Positions 1 through 9,641 of a stretch of 64,000 bases of DNA are shown piece after piece. Source of the stretch: Kappaphycus alvarezii. Taxonomy: Eukaryota; Rhodophyta; Florideophyceae; Gigartinales; Solieriaceae. The DNA lies in NCBI GenBank assembly GCA_002205965.3, contig NADL03000537.1, positions 62,001 to 126,000 of the forward strand, given 5' to 3'. The notes beneath the pieces are model-generated. The model was not told the DNA's origin and made no database searches. It saw only the letters and a list, made by a program, of their open reading frames with translations. Numbering within the stretch: the stretch's first letter is position 1; each line of letters begins with the position of its first letter. Both the position numbers and the translations under genes were made by a program.

Positions 1-511
1 ACTTCAGCGTGATTTCACGAAGTTCGAGGCGCTCGATCAACCGTGCGAGCATCGTCAACACTTCGGCGTCGGCCGCGGCACCCGCAACCCCAAACATCTC
101 GGCGCCGAGCTGATAAAATTGCCGATACCGACCTTCTTGAGGCTGTTCGGCCCGAAACATCGGGCCCCAATACCACCACTTTTGAATCGACTGGGCGCGA
201 AACAAACCATGTTCTACATAAGCACGTACTGCTCCCGCCGTCGCCTCCGGGCGCAGGGTCAATGAACGACCACCGCGATCTTCAAACGTGTACATCTCCT
301 TCGAGACCACATCGGTGCCCTCGCCTAAACCGCGGGCGAAGAGCTCCGTTGATTCCACCACGGGAAGCCAGATGTGGCGATAACCGTAGCTCTCGAGGAG
401 CTCTGCGCTCACCGCTCCCAGCCCCTGCCATAGGGTGCTGTTCAAGAAAGCTCGTTCGGCATCGGGACGCACATCGTTCATCCCCTTGATCGCCTGGATA
501 CGCTTCATCAT
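1..511 (-). CDS. hisS: Histidyl-tRNA synthetase, 5' part only (runs off the window edge)
   Basis: Class II aminoacyl-tRNA synthetase that charges tRNA-His in the cytoplasm. Translating the minus strand from 511 gives about 170 residues beginning [18 protein letters not shown], the usual HisRS N-terminus. Further on come motif 2 signatures: [12 protein letters not shown], then [17 protein letters not shown] and QLGAE, which form the ATP and histidine pocket. The C-terminal catalytic portion and anticodon-binding domain lie outside the window. The start ATG (511-509) overlaps the lon stop codon as ATGA, so hisS is probably translationally coupled downstream of lon; a second ATG at 508-506 is an alternative start. 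The identity is firm from the motifs; only the length is unknown. Confidence 0.95.
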   Translation of the reverse strand, partial: MMKRIQAIKGMNDVRPDAERAFLNSTLWQGLGAVSAELLESYGYRHIWLPVVESTELFARGLGEGTDVVSKEMYTFEDRGGRSLTLRPEATAGAVRAYVEHGLFRAQSIQKWWYWGPMFRAEQPQEGRYRQFYQLGAEMFGVAGAAADAEVLTMLARLIERLELREITLK

Positions 512-3039
512 GCTTTGCTGCGAGAGGTGCTCAAGGCCGCCCTCTGCACATCATCAAAGCGAGAGGCAAAAACGAACTCGAGACGCCCTTTGACGTCGTC
601 GGGGATCTCGTCGACATCGGCGCGGTTTCGCGCCGGCACGATAACCCGACGCACGCCGGCTCGACGTGCGGCCACCACCTTTTCACGAATGCCTCCAACC
701 GGTAACACTTCACCGCGCAGAGTCATCTCGCCGGTCATCGCAGTGCGGGCTCGAATGGGCTGCTGGGTCAGAAGCGACACCAGCGCGGCGGTGACGGTGA
801 TCCCGGCAGAAGGGCCGTCCTTTTTAACCGCCCCGGCGGGAAAGTGGATATGAAAGTCGCGATCCCTAAACGCACCGTTGTCGATAGCGAGCTCATCGGC
901 GTGGGTGCGCACAAAGGACATCGCGAGGTTGGCTGACTCGCTCATGACATCACCCAACTGGCCGGTGAGCTTGATCGACCCTTTACCACTCATCGTCGCC
1001 GCTTCGATAAACAGAATGTCACCACCAACCTGAGTCCATGCCAAACCCACCGCCACCCCGGGTTGAGGTCGCCGGGATAAGCGTTCCTCTTGAACCTTGG
1101 GCGGTCCAAGCCACTCAGGCAGATTCTTGGCGGTGATCGAGCGTGATGTATCGTCTCCCTCGACGAGCTGCTTCGCACGTTTGCGGGCGATCTTGCCGAG
1201 ATTACGTTCGAGGTCTCGAACCCCAGCTTCGTGGGTGTATTCGGTGACAATACGTTTCACCGCGCTTCGACCAAACTTGAGGTGGCTCGAGGTCACCCCG
1301 TGAGCGCTGCGCTGGCGAGGGGCCAAATACCGCATGCCGATCTCGACTTTCTCTTCTGGAATGTAGCCGGGGAGATCGATGACCTCCATCCGGTCGAGAA
1401 GCGGGTTGGGGATCTCGCTCTTGACGTTGGCCGTTGCGATGAACATCACCCGGCTTAAATCGAAGGTCAGATCGAGATAGTGGTCGAGAAACGATCGATT
1501 CTGCGCGGGATCGAGAACTTCGAGCAGAGCACTCGAAGGATCCCCCCGCCAATCCGAACCCATTTTGTCGATCTCATCGAGCATAAAGACCGGGTTTCTA
1601 ACCTGGGTTTGCTTCAAGCCTTGGAGAATGCGACCCGGCATAGACCCAATGTAGGTACGACGATGGCCTTTGATCTCGGATTCATCGCGCATGCCTCCGA
1701 CGGAGAAGCGATAAAACTCACGACCTAGACCCCGCGCGATGCTCTTCCCCAGCGATGTCTTGCCCACCCCCGGAGGACCAGCAAATAACAAGATGCTCCC
1801 TGCAGCGTCCGGTTTGAGCCGACGCACCGCAAGAAACTCAAGAATACGCTCCTTGACCTCCTCCAAGCCGTGGTGGTCATCGTCGAGTACCCTGCGGGCG
1901 GCAGCAAGATCGATTTTATCCTCGCTCGATCGTGACCAGGGCAACGACGCGATCCAATCCAAATAAGAACGCACGACATTATGCTCGGGCGATTCGGCCG
2001 AAAGCATTTGAAGGCGAGAAAGCTCATCATCAGCGCGTTTTCTCGCGTGTTCTGGCAATTCGGCCTCGTCGAGTTTTTGCCGAAGCTCCTCTAAGGCAAG
2101 AGCGACCTGATCCTTTTCTTCGCCGAGCTCCCGGCGGATAGCCTTCAGCTGCTCGCGCAACAGAAATTCGCGTTGATGTGTCTCGACTTTTGAACGGATC
2201 TCGTCGCTGATCCGATTGCCCACGGTCAGCAGGTCAAGCTCCCGCAGCGTAACTTCCAGGGCTAGACGCAGCCGAGCATTGACGTCCAACTCTTGCAGGA
2301 AGCGCAAACGTTCATCGACATCGCGAGAGAGATTCTGGGCGACAAAATCCGCGAGCGCTCCCCAATCTTCGATGGCTAACGCATTGACCATCACTTCCTG
2401 GAGCGTTTGAGGGTGAGCCTCAAAAAAGGCCTGAAGATTGAGCTTGAGCTGGCGAAACACCGCCTCATGTTCGCGGTCCGAGATCCTTCGTTCTCGCGGA
2501 TACATCACCCCCGCCACTACGAACGGCGCGGTGCTCGCCACGGTACTCGGCACCGCCCGCCGCACCATTTGGACCAAGGCTGCAGGGCGACCATCGGGGA
2601 GCTGGAGCACGCGCACCAGTTGAGCCAGGACCCCTACGGAGACCAAGTCGCCAATGCGCAGATCACCCGGTCCGCCGCCTGGCGACGCCTCGTTCTCGTC
2701 GACAAGTTCAATATCCCCATTCTCGTCGACAACCAGTGTTGCTTGTTCAACCTCCTCCCGCGCACGCTTGCGCTCGTGATGTTCGTCGGCGGGCTTGGGT
2801 CGGCGATTGACCAACAAGAGATGGCCGCCATGCTCCTTCGCATGCATCATCGCGGCTCGCCGCAGCGGATCTTCGAGCAGCACGGGGACCACCGGACCCG
2901 GAAAGGGTACAGTCTCGTCGAGAACAATCGCGGGGACCACCGTGGGCGGATGATCGGCCAGGCGAACCAAGGGGGCAGCGTTATGAACGGGACCGTCTGA
3001 GGCTGGAGTCGCCTCCGGCGATGGAGGGGTATCGGTCAT
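508..3039 (-). CDS. lon: ATP-dependent Lon protease
   Basis: Cytoplasmic AAA+ serine protease that degrades misfolded and regulatory proteins. The 843 residues show the LonA order: an N-terminal substrate-binding domain (about 30-300), an AAA+ module with Walker [10 protein letters not shown] (421-429) and Walker B FMLDEID (D488, E489), and a protease domain with nucleophile Ser744 in DGPSAG and Lys787 in REKVVAA. The 43-residue Ser-Lys spacing matches E. coli Lon. It is longer than E. coli Lon (784) because of a Pro-rich N-terminal tail and an acidic, Gly-rich insert at about 100-125. All catalytic residues are present. It starts 30 bases after the diguanylate cyclase gene and overlaps hisS by 4 bases, so the three may be co-transcribed. 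No heat-shock promoter or CIRCE-like element was recognised upstream. Confidence 0.97.
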   Translation of the reverse strand: MTDTPPSPEATPASDGPVHNAAPLVRLADHPPTVVPAIVLDETVPFPGPVVPVLLEDPLRRAAMMHAKEHGGHLLLVNRRPKPADEHHERKRAREEVEQATLVVDENGDIELVDENEASPGGGPGDLRIGDLVSVGVLAQLVRVLQLPDGRPAALVQMVRRAVPSTVASTAPFVVAGVMYPRERRISDREHEAVFRQLKLNLQAFFEAHPQTLQEVMVNALAIEDWGALADFVAQNLSRDVDERLRFLQELDVNARLRLALEVTLRELDLLTVGNRISDEIRSKVETHQREFLLREQLKAIRRELGEEKDQVALALEELRQKLDEAELPEHARKRADDELSRLQMLSAESPEHNVVRSYLDWIASLPWSRSSEDKIDLAAARRVLDDDHHGLEEVKERILEFLAVRRLKPDAAGSILLFAGPPGVGKTSLGKSIARGLGREFYRFSVGGMRDESEIKGHRRTYIGSMPGRILQGLKQTQVRNPVFMLDEIDKMGSDWRGDPSSALLEVLDPAQNRSFLDHYLDLTFDLSRVMFIATANVKSEIPNPLLDRMEVIDLPGYIPEEKVEIGMRYLAPRQRSAHGVTSSHLKFGRSAVKRIVTEYTHEAGVRDLERNLGKIARKRAKQLVEGDDTSRSITAKNLPEWLGPPKVQEERLSRRPQPGVAVGLAWTQVGGDILFIEAATMSGKGSIKLTGQLGDVMSESANLAMSFVRTHADELAIDNGAFRDRDFHIHFPAGAVKKDGPSAGITVTAALVSLLTQQPIRARTAMTGEMTLRGEVLPVGGIREKVVAARRAGVRRVIVPARNRADVDEIPDDVKGRLEFVFASRFDDVQRAALSTSRSKA

Positions 3040-3069
3040 GGAACCAATCTTCGTCCGAGAATCATCACG

Positions 3070-4866
3070 TCAACCGGAACTTTGGGCCTGGGCAGACTCC
3101 CGGACCGCTATCTCGACGCGATTTCGTCCCCATTCCTTTGCCCGATAGAGGGCACGATCTGCAAGAACCATGAGGTGCTCGGGATCAGACGCACGAAAGG
3201 TGGGATAGCTTACCAACCCAATAGACGCGGTCACCTGGATCATGCCGCAATCACTTTCGACACGCATCTGTGCGATGTCCGCCCGAATACGCTCGGCTAC
3301 CGCTCGTGCGGCCTCTAACGTCGTGCGAGGAAAGATAAAGGCGAACTCCTCACCACCATAACGCGCTACGAGATCGGCACTTCGCATATTGCGACGAACA
3401 ACACTCGCCACAGATCGTAGAATTTTATCACCAACCTGATGACCGTAGGTATCATTGACTCGTTTGAACCGATCGAGATCGAGGATCCCTAACGAGAATT
3501 CTCCACCATAACGTGCCGCACGATTCAGCTCTTCATCGAGACGCCGATCGTAATAGCTCCTGACATAGAGCCGGGTTAGCCCGTCAACCGTGGCCATCTC
3601 GTAAAGCCGAGCATTCTCCAACGCGATAGCCGCTCGATCGGCAATCGTGGTCAGCACACGAACGTGGTCGTCGTCGTAGGCTCGATACTCTCTCGACTCT
3701 ACGGCCATGACTCCGATCACTTCGTCGTAGATCACGATAGGAACCCCTAACCAGCTGTTGAAGCGGAGGTCGAGCTGCGAATGCTGGCCCGCGTAGCGCT
3801 CGTGATCGCTCTTGAGATCATCCAAGCGCAGAGCTTCCCGATGGGCAAACGTCCAACCCACCAAACTCAAATTGCGCGGAACATCAACGGAGCGCTCCAG
3901 AGAACCCCGATCATCGTAGACCTTGCAGTGGAGGCGGTTCCCTTCGCTCGAAGGCGTCGCAACGATGAACTGAGAAGACGCGCCGACCAAACGACAACTC
4001 CCTCGAGCAAGAGCTTCGAATACGATACTTCGATCTAAAGTTTGTGACAGTGAACGTCCAATTGCGTTGAGCACGGAGAGCTGATTAACACGCTTGTCAA
4101 GAGCGGTGGAGGTAATCATCGCCCGGCGATACACCGCGCTGAAAAAGACAGCTATCGTTCCAATGAGAGCAAAAAGCCCTAAACCATGCTCGTTGAACGT
4201 CACGATGAGAGCGACACTTAACGGCACAAGAGCGAGTTCGACGGCAAAAACCCGCATCAAGTATTCGGGTAAGAGCGAACGGGAGCCGGGCTCGTCGAAC
4301 CACTGCAGCCCTCCGGCGGTAACGTAGTGAACAACAAGGAGGGTCAGCGAAAAACTTGGCACGACGACGAGGAGCGAGGAGAGCGCGAGAGGACGCGTCA
4401 GCGTGTCTAAACGAAACCACGAACCGAGAGTGACCATCAACAGGGCGGGTACAACCGCCATGTAAAGCCGTTCCAAGACAGCACCCATCATGGATTGTCT
4501 CGGCGGTTCGCCCCTCAGCCGTCCCACCAGAATACGAATCAAGCCATCACCGGTGAGCACTCCGGCCACAAGCCAGGCTCCCGAGATCACATTCACTTGA
4601 AAAGCGACAGAGATATAGATCGGCGAATCAATGGCGATTTGCGCGCGCCGGTAAACACGAAATGCAAAGAGGCGAGCACCGGCGCCGAGCAGAGCGCCCG
4701 CAAACCACCGAAGATCGACCACCAGAGGAGCGAGACCGCTCGGAGGGGCGATCGTCACCGCCAACAGAAGCGTGATGGACGCGGCCACGACCGTCGCCAG
4801 GCCAAGAGCCAACCGGTCATCACGACACACGCTGCTCGCTCCTCTCCCGCGCGCCTGACAACGCAT
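3070..4866 (-). CDS. Membrane-bound GAF-GGDEF diguanylate cyclase
   Basis: Predicted to make cyclic di-GMP from two GTP at the inner membrane. Hydrophobic segments fill roughly residues 18-260 (six or more helices, no family assigned), then a GAF-like sensory domain at about 265-425, then a GGDEF domain at about 430-590. The active-site signature is GGEEF at 504-508 in ARYGGEEFAF. Five residues upstream is RSAD (495-498), an RxxD product-inhibition site, so feedback control by c-di-GMP is expected. A PilZ-domain protein, a possible c-di-GMP receptor, is encoded at 13.7 kb. The first ATG (4866) was used; the first 15 or so residues are polar and a start slightly downstream is possible. Confidence 0.92.
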   Translation of the reverse strand: MRCQARGRGASSVCRDDRLALGLATVVAASITLLLAVTIAPPSGLAPLVVDLRWFAGALLGAGARLFAFRVYRRAQIAIDSPIYISVAFQVNVISGAWLVAGVLTGDGLIRILVGRLRGEPPRQSMMGAVLERLYMAVVPALLMVTLGSWFRLDTLTRPLALSSLLVVVPSFSLTLLVVHYVTAGGLQWFDEPGSRSLLPEYLMRVFAVELALVPLSVALIVTFNEHGLGLFALIGTIAVFFSAVYRRAMITSTALDKRVNQLSVLNAIGRSLSQTLDRSIVFEALARGSCRLVGASSQFIVATPSSEGNRLHCKVYDDRGSLERSVDVPRNLSLVGWTFAHREALRLDDLKSDHERYAGQHSQLDLRFNSWLGVPIVIYDEVIGVMAVESREYRAYDDDHVRVLTTIADRAAIALENARLYEMATVDGLTRLYVRSYYDRRLDEELNRAARYGGEFSLGILDLDRFKRVNDTYGHQVGDKILRSVASVVRRNMRSADLVARYGGEEFAFIFPRTTLEAARAVAERIRADIAQMRVESDCGMIQVTASIGLVSYPTFRASDPEHLMVLADRALYRAKEWGRNRVEIAVRESAQAQSSG

Positions 4867-4989
4867 GCCTGCTACTCACCAACGTCGTCACACATTCTTG
4901 AGATAGGAATTATACCTTCGAAAATCGAAGACTGCGGCCAAAAAACGTTTGGATTGGATCGATGCAAGGCGGGGGGAACGGCTCACAAA

Positions 4990-5008
4990 GCCTGACGACA
5001 CTTCAGGC
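4990..5008 (-). terminator. Possible weak terminator hairpin after the degenerate Hsp90-like gene
   Basis: On the minus strand GCCTGA and TCAGGC form a perfect 6-bp stem around a 7-base loop, followed only by TTTG. It lies about 27 bases beyond the stop of the 5035-6624 gene, where a terminator would be expected. The T run is short, so this is tentative. A second overlapping inverted repeat (caggc-g-gcctg) followed by cttttctt could act on the plus strand. Confidence 0.3.
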
Positions 5009-5034
5009 GGCCTGCTTTTCTTCGGATTGTCGAA

Positions 5035-6624
5035 CTAAGAGCTATCTATCTGTTTCTTCAGCCATTCCGCCCGCCCATGTCGGCGCCCGCTTCCCCAACC
5101 ATCCCGCCCGCCCAAAAGCAGGTCGAGGGCTGGATAAAGCGTTGTCGAATCGTGACGAAAGGCCTGCACCATCCGCTGTACCATCGGGTCGAGACGAGGG
5201 ACGACGAGACTCGGGGCACGGGCTGGCGAGTACACCAACGAGGCCGGTAAACGACCTCGGCTGACGAAGCGCACGCTCAACCGACGACTCTCCGCCGCAC
5301 TTAACTCCTCCATTCGACATCGGCCACTCCTGTACAGCGCCTCGACGCCATGAAGAAACCGGCGCTCCTGCTCACCGAGCTCGTCTGACTCGACGACACG
5401 GCCCCGAAGCATACGCCCACCTAAGCGTTTGATCACGGTCCAGGCTCGCAAGGCACCCATTCTTAACACTTCAAATAGACCACACCGACCTCGACGGGCA
5501 CCGAGGACGCCGCCACATGCGATTGGCAGAGCAAGCAATTCAGTCACAAGCCTTCGGCCCTGAGAGTCCAAACGCAGCGTGCCATCGCGAGTCAATTCAG
5601 ATCGTCGGTCGCTCTCAACCGCTGCTACCTCGAGCGGACCGCCGCGAGCTCGCCGCTCGAGATCCGCAACCGATAAGCAGCCACCTCCAGCCAGTTCAAA
5701 AACCCGTGCCTGACCAAGCACACCGACATCACGGCGCACGATGGCACGTGTGAAAAGAACCGAGCGCATCCGACAACGCTCTTCGTGGCTCTCGATGTCG
5801 GCAAAGACCGCGTGAAGACCGCCGATCAGGGCCTCGCGGGTTTCGCGCACCGCTGCGATCACACGCTGACGGGCGCCGGAGGCGCTCGAAGCGCCGGAGA
5901 GATCGCTGTAAATCACCGCCTCGTGAGCGATCCCTCCGGCGAGCTGGCTGTAGCGCTCCGAGCTCAAAACATCCGCCACCACCCATCGAATCACCGAGTA
6001 GTTTTCTTCGGCGGTGATCCGAACGCAGCCGCAAAACCCCTCACCCTCGACAGTCCCGATCAAGGGATCCGAGAGAACCGGCTGAGCCTGTCGAATATCG
6101 ACCCCATCAAGAGTTACCGGAAGCCGACAATAACGCAGGTAGAGCCGCAATAGCTCTACCTCGGCCTTGACGAAACTTCGATGAGTGCGACGAAGCTTCA
6201 CCGTACACGACCGAACATCATGCGGTGCTTCATGACTCAGCATCGCTTCACCACCACTGCACGTGAAGAGCGTGCGCTTAGTGCGCGAGTTCACATCAAC
6301 TTCGAAACCAAGCCCGGTGGCAAAGGCGAGCCATAGCAGCTGGCCGCGCTCCTCAAGCTCAAGTAACGATCGATACCGATGCCGCAGTGATACGGAGCGC
6401 GACACGATCGACGCCACAAGCTCAAGGTCGTATTCATTGACCGTTGCACCAGGGGCATGCACCGTGAGGGCATCGGCACGAGCATGCAGCTCGAGGGCGC
6501 GAGCACCGCTGCGACATAAGCTGCGGACGAGCTCAACCGCTTTCATCTCAGGACGAGAGAGCTGAGAGGCCGCAATCTTCCGAATTGCGGCTTCGATATC
6601 GACGCTGAACAGCGGAGTAGACAT
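5035..6624 (-). CDS. Degenerate Hsp90-like (GHKL) protein, paralogue of the adjacent ATPase-transglutaminase protein
   Basis: No named family was recognised. The 529 residues contain no membrane segment and align by eye with the cytoplasmic parts of the neighbouring GHKL/transglutaminase protein. ELVRSLCRSGA (31-41) sits where the neighbour has ELAQNARDAGA. LPVTLDGVDI matches the neighbour's LPVTFNGRAI. The C-terminal VVPRLDPMVQRMV...ALDLLLG matches the neighbour's IINPDHPEVVARL...WIDWLIG. The nucleotide site is lost: the N-box Asn is Ser35, the partner Asp is Arg38, and the DxGxG glycines are absent (HAPGATV). It therefore looks like a pseudo-ATPase partner. It begins 10 bases after the stop of the transglutaminase part, so the two are almost certainly one operon. 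Function is unknown; regulator or hetero-oligomer partner is inference. Confidence 0.75.
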   Translation of the reverse strand: MSTPLFSVDIEAAIRKIAASQLSRPEMKAVELVRSLCRSGARALELHARADALTVHAPGATVNEYDLELVASIVSRSVSLRHRYRSLLELEERGQLLWLAFATGLGFEVDVNSRTKRTLFTCSGGEAMLSHEAPHDVRSCTVKLRRTHRSFVKAEVELLRLYLRYCRLPVTLDGVDIRQAQPVLSDPLIGTVEGEGFCGCVRITAEENYSVIRWVVADVLSSERYSQLAGGIAHEAVIYSDLSGASSASGARQRVIAAVRETREALIGGLHAVFADIESHEERCRMRSVLFTRAIVRRDVGVLGQARVFELAGGGCLSVADLERRARGGPLEVAAVESDRRSELTRDGTLRLDSQGRRLVTELLALPIACGGVLGARRGRCGLFEVLRMGALRAWTVIKRLGGRMLRGRVVESDELGEQERRFLHGVEALYRSGRCRMEELSAAESRRLSVRFVSRGRLPASLVYSPARAPSLVVPRLDPMVQRMVQAFRHDSTTLYPALDLLLGGRDGWGSGRRHGRAEWLKKQIDSS

Positions 6625-6634
6625 CGCTACCGTT

Positions 6635-8041
6635 CTAGGTCACCCCCAAAAAAAACGCCCGGGCCGCCTCGCGCCGCAGATGCTCACTTCGATGTTCGCA
6701 TGCCAACGATTGGCCAATCAACCAATCGATCCAACTGTAAGCACCTCGCATCGGTTGGTGCTCGCTCAATTTTAATCGAGCCACGACCTCGGGGTGGTCC
6801 GGATTGATGATAATGGCTCTCGGAGGAAACAAAAGAGACCCGCGAACCTTCAGCGCGCTTAAGTCGTATTCGATCATGGCGCGTTCTCCCAAATTGCGGG
6901 ACCAAACACAGGTGACTCCAACGATGCGTTCAAGGCATGGGTTGACCAGCTTAGCCAGTGCGCGCGGGAGTGGGGTCGCGTTGAGACGCTCGATCATTTT
7001 GATGTCGACCACGTCGAAGGATTGGGTGACCAGAGCACCGAAGCAGCGGTCGTCCAAATCGATAATCGGCGATCCGGCAGCGCTGGCTTGGCGAGCAAGA
7101 ACAGATCGACGACCAGCGCCCCAAAGACACCCACGCCGACTCCTCTCGACCGCCTCGACAAGCGACATCGCCGGGCCTTCGAGGGTGGGCAACACCCGTC
7201 GATGGCCCAGAGCCTTGACCCCTCGCCAACCGGCACTACCACGCAAAAGCTCCCGCAAAATACCGGCCACCGCGGCTCGCTGCTCGTCGTTCTGGCCTCG
7301 GCGCTCCACCGTTTCATCGGTGATGCCGACCCGGAGACGAAAACCGAGCAACGCACCGCCAAGCAACACCAGGCCCAAGGCCGCATAAGGCCATAAACCG
7401 TAGGATCCGACGTCATTGACCCATGCCGACTGTACACCGGCACCTTCTGCCTCTATCGATATCGCGGTATCCGACGCCGATGGCGGTGTCCAAGTCCTCG
7501 GATTTCGATTTGAACGAGCCGCGCGCCGCCGGGCTTGGGGGTAGGCCGTCAACGCTTCGCCCGGCATACCCACCTCCGCAATACTCTCGGTGCCATTGAC
7601 TTCAGCGGCAACACTCGCTGACTCTACGGGGCCGCCCGTCGCATCGGCTACCCGCCAACGATCTCCGTCGATGTACTCGGTCCAGGCATGAAGACCACTC
7701 CGAGCGTGACCGCCGATCGCCACGATACCCACGGCAAGTCTCGATGGGATCCGCAACCTCCGAAACAGCAAAACGTTGAATCCGTTTTTCACATCGCAGT
7801 CACCAGCGCCGGTGGCCAACACCCGCTCCGCCCATGATCCGGTGTGATTCAAGAAACTCCGCGCGGTAGCCTCCGAGACGTCATAGTCGAGCCGACGGCG
7901 CACCTGGCGAGTCACCGCGAGTGCAGCATCGCTCTTGGGAATACGAGACTGGCGTTGGATAAAACGCTCCCAACGCCTGTTGAGGCGCACCGGAGCCGGT
8001 GCCGCAAGCTCCGACGACCCATTCGCCTTCGCCGGACCCAC
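6635..8041 (-). CDS. Transglutaminase-like (TgpA-type) periplasmic domain, membrane helix and cytoplasmic C-terminal domain; probably the 3' part of a frameshifted fusion gene
   Basis: Residues 40-140 are a transglutaminase-core (papain-like) domain with a complete triad: Cys82 in GAGDC, His118 in LHAWTEY and Asp133 in RVADAT. A membrane helix follows at about 212-232, then a roughly 235-residue domain shared with the 5035-6624 protein. The only start available for this piece alone is GTG at 8041, but the frame stays open and coding-like up to a stop at 8099-8101 (residues ERQRELGTRREALGLL). That stretch overlaps the 3' end of the upstream GHKL frame. TgpA-like proteins normally have a YFRALTLDSYD-type beta region immediately before the transglutaminase core, and that region is found in the upstream frame. 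A single missing base near 8085-8098 would join both into one protein of about 988 residues. Confidence 0.8.
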   Translation of the reverse strand: MGPAKANGSSELAAPAPVRLNRRWERFIQRQSRIPKSDAALAVTRQVRRRLDYDVSEATARSFLNHTGSWAERVLATGAGDCDVKNGFNVLLFRRLRIPSRLAVGIVAIGGHARSGLHAWTEYIDGDRWRVADATGGPVESASVAAEVNGTESIAEVGMPGEALTAYPQARRRAARSNRNPRTWTPPSASDTAISIEAEGAGVQSAWVNDVGSYGLWPYAALGLVLLGGALLGFRLRVGITDETVERRGQNDEQRAAVAGILRELLRGSAGWRGVKALGHRRVLPTLEGPAMSLVEAVERSRRGCLWGAGRRSVLARQASAAGSPIIDLDDRCFGALVTQSFDVVDIKMIERLNATPLPRALAKLVNPCLERIVGVTCVWSRNLGERAMIEYDLSALKVRGSLLFPPRAIIINPDHPEVVARLKLSEHQPMRGAYSWIDWLIGQSLACEHRSEHLRREAARAFFLGVT

Positions 8042-9600
8042 CCGATAGGCGAGCAGACCAAGCGCCTCTCGCCGAGTGCCAAGCTCGCGTTGTCGCTCTC
8101 ATCGGCAAACACCTGATCAACCCGCTCATCGTTCCATGTCACCGAGGCTGGCTCGAGACGATACCCCGTCGGCACGGGTATCGTGAGACGGCCTTGTCTC
8201 GACCGCGCCGCCATACGCACCGCGACGCACCCTGTTTGACATTGAAAGTCCGGATACGGAATCCTCCGCAACGTACTGCGCTCGGCCCAGCCGTGCTTCT
8301 CGTCGTAGCTATCCAGGGTAAGAGCTCGAAAATAAAGGGGTTCGTGAGTATCGACGCTGAGAGACCATTGACCAGCACTCGGGCGAGGTACATCGATGGT
8401 TGCGCCTCGGTACCCGGTGATCTCCGCGTAGGGTTGCCCGAGTTCGGGAAGATCCGTTTGCGAAACCGCTGGCTTGTGACCTCCGTTTTCGGCGGGAAAG
8501 CGCCACAAAAGATGGGAACCGATCCCCGTCAAAGCGATAAACGCGATGCTTCCTGCCACGGTCGATGTCGCGGCTACCCCTCCGACGGAGCGAAGCGCCC
8601 GCGTGGTGCGATCGACGATGCGCTCCCAAAAACTCTCAGGCGCAACTCCGTTGATCGCCTGCTCCACCAGCCGATCGAGCTTTGCCCGCGCGAGACGAAG
8701 CAGACGGTTGAGAGCGCGGTCATTCAACGGCTCATCACGCGACAAGACGAGTTCGAGCCGATCGCTGTTTAAGATCACCACCGGTGCCAGCCCCTCACCC
8801 GGCGATACCGGCCGCCGTTCAGAGACATTAGCCTCGAGCTCTTCGAGCACCGAAACCGTCTTGACCCAAAGGCCACGGGCGTAGAGCTCGACGCGCGGCT
8901 GTCGGCCAAGACCGACCACACCTTCGGCTTCCCGAGACGTAAAGCGAAGAGTGACCGGCCCGTCGAGCACCATGGGTTCGTTGATCGCCCGACCGTTGAA
9001 TGTCACCGGAAGGGGGCGTCGTTTTCGACCGGCGCGCCGTAAGTACCGGCAGTACTGCGACAGCCGCTTCCGGATCAGGTTCTCGATCGATTCAAAGGTC
9101 TCCTGATCGACGAGACGACGGCGTAAGATCACCCGGGTCCCGACATCACTTAACGTCACGGAACACCGCTTGATACGGCTGAGATCTCCGCTGACAGCCA
9201 CCGCCCAAGCTTCAGTGGTCGTCGCACTCTCAATGAGGAGCTCGTCGGGCTGAAACCGAAGAATCGACCAGAAACCGACCCCGTAACACCCAGCGCTGTC
9301 TGCGGCACCCTCCTTGCTCGAGGCGTAGAGTCGAAAGAGAAAGCGCTTCGCGTGGTCGAAGCTCATTCCGCACCCATCATCAGTAAATGCGAGCTCGACG
9401 CTGCCGCGGTGGCGCGACAGGTTCACCTCGATACACGAAGCACCCGCATCTCGGGCGTTCTGGGCGAGCTCTCTCAAAAAAACGTAGACGTCGTCGCCGT
9501 AGCGCGACCCTTCGTGAAGAGCTCGAGACTTAAAGCCACTCGTTTCCATCACCCAGCACAGATCCAAGCAGGGCTTCAAAGCCCCGTACCCGAGCAGCAT
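7912..9600 (-). CDS. Hsp90-like GHKL ATPase with membrane helix and transglutaminase-associated beta region (5' part of a probable fusion gene)
   Basis: The N-terminus carries an intact Bergerat-fold ATPase: N-box ELAQNARDAGA (44-54; Asn48, Asp51), DDGCGM (74-79), YGVGFWS (106-112) and GTRVIL. This pattern is close to Hsp90/MutL. A middle domain with LPVTFNGRAI follows, then one membrane helix at about 345-365. After the helix is a presumably periplasmic stretch containing PLYFRALTLDSYD, typical of the region before a TgpA-type transglutaminase core. After about residue 500 the frame becomes Arg-rich and unnatural, because the real coding frame moves to the 6635-8041 piece. The start is uncertain: the first ATG is 9600 and another is at 9549 (METSGFKS). 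I know of no characterised protein with a cytoplasmic Hsp90-like ATPase coupled through the membrane to a transglutaminase. Confidence 0.8.
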   Translation of the reverse strand: MLLGYGALKPCLDLCWVMETSGFKSRALHEGSRYGDDVYVFLRELAQNARDAGASCIEVNLSRHRGSVELAFTDDGCGMSFDHAKRFLFRLYASSKEGAADSAGCYGVGFWSILRFQPDELLIESATTTEAWAVAVSGDLSRIKRCSVTLSDVGTRVILRRRLVDQETFESIENLIRKRLSQYCRYLRRAGRKRRPLPVTFNGRAINEPMVLDGPVTLRFTSREAEGVVGLGRQPRVELYARGLWVKTVSVLEELEANVSERRPVSPGEGLAPVVILNSDRLELVLSRDEPLNDRALNRLLRLARAKLDRLVEQAINGVAPESFWERIVDRTTRALRSVGGVAATSTVAGSIAFIALTGIGSHLLWRFPAENGGHKPAVSQTDLPELGQPYAEITGYRGATIDVPRPSAGQWSLSVDTHEPLYFRALTLDSYDEKHGWAERSTLRRIPYPDFQCQTGCVAVRMAARSRQGRLTIPVPTGYRLEPASVTWNDERVDQVFADESDNASLALGERRLVCSPIGWVRRRRMGRRSLRHRLRCASTGVGSVLSNASLVFPRAMLHSR

Positions 9601-9641
9601 GCCAGAGCTCGCCGGGGGGTTCGAGACCCCCCTAGCGCCTA

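Noticed and set aside
43-489. 148-codon plus-strand frame at the left edge
   Set aside because: It is antisense to hisS, whose motifs are unmistakable on the minus strand; the frame is Arg/Pro/Ser-rich as expected of a shadow.
2407-3000. Long plus-strand frame opposite lon
   Set aside because: It lies wholly antisense to the strongly conserved lon N-domain and shows no recognisable motif.
8080-8110. Programmed ribosomal frameshift joining the GHKL and transglutaminase frames
   Set aside because: No X-XXY-YYZ slippery heptamer or obvious downstream pseudoknot is present; a missing base is simpler.
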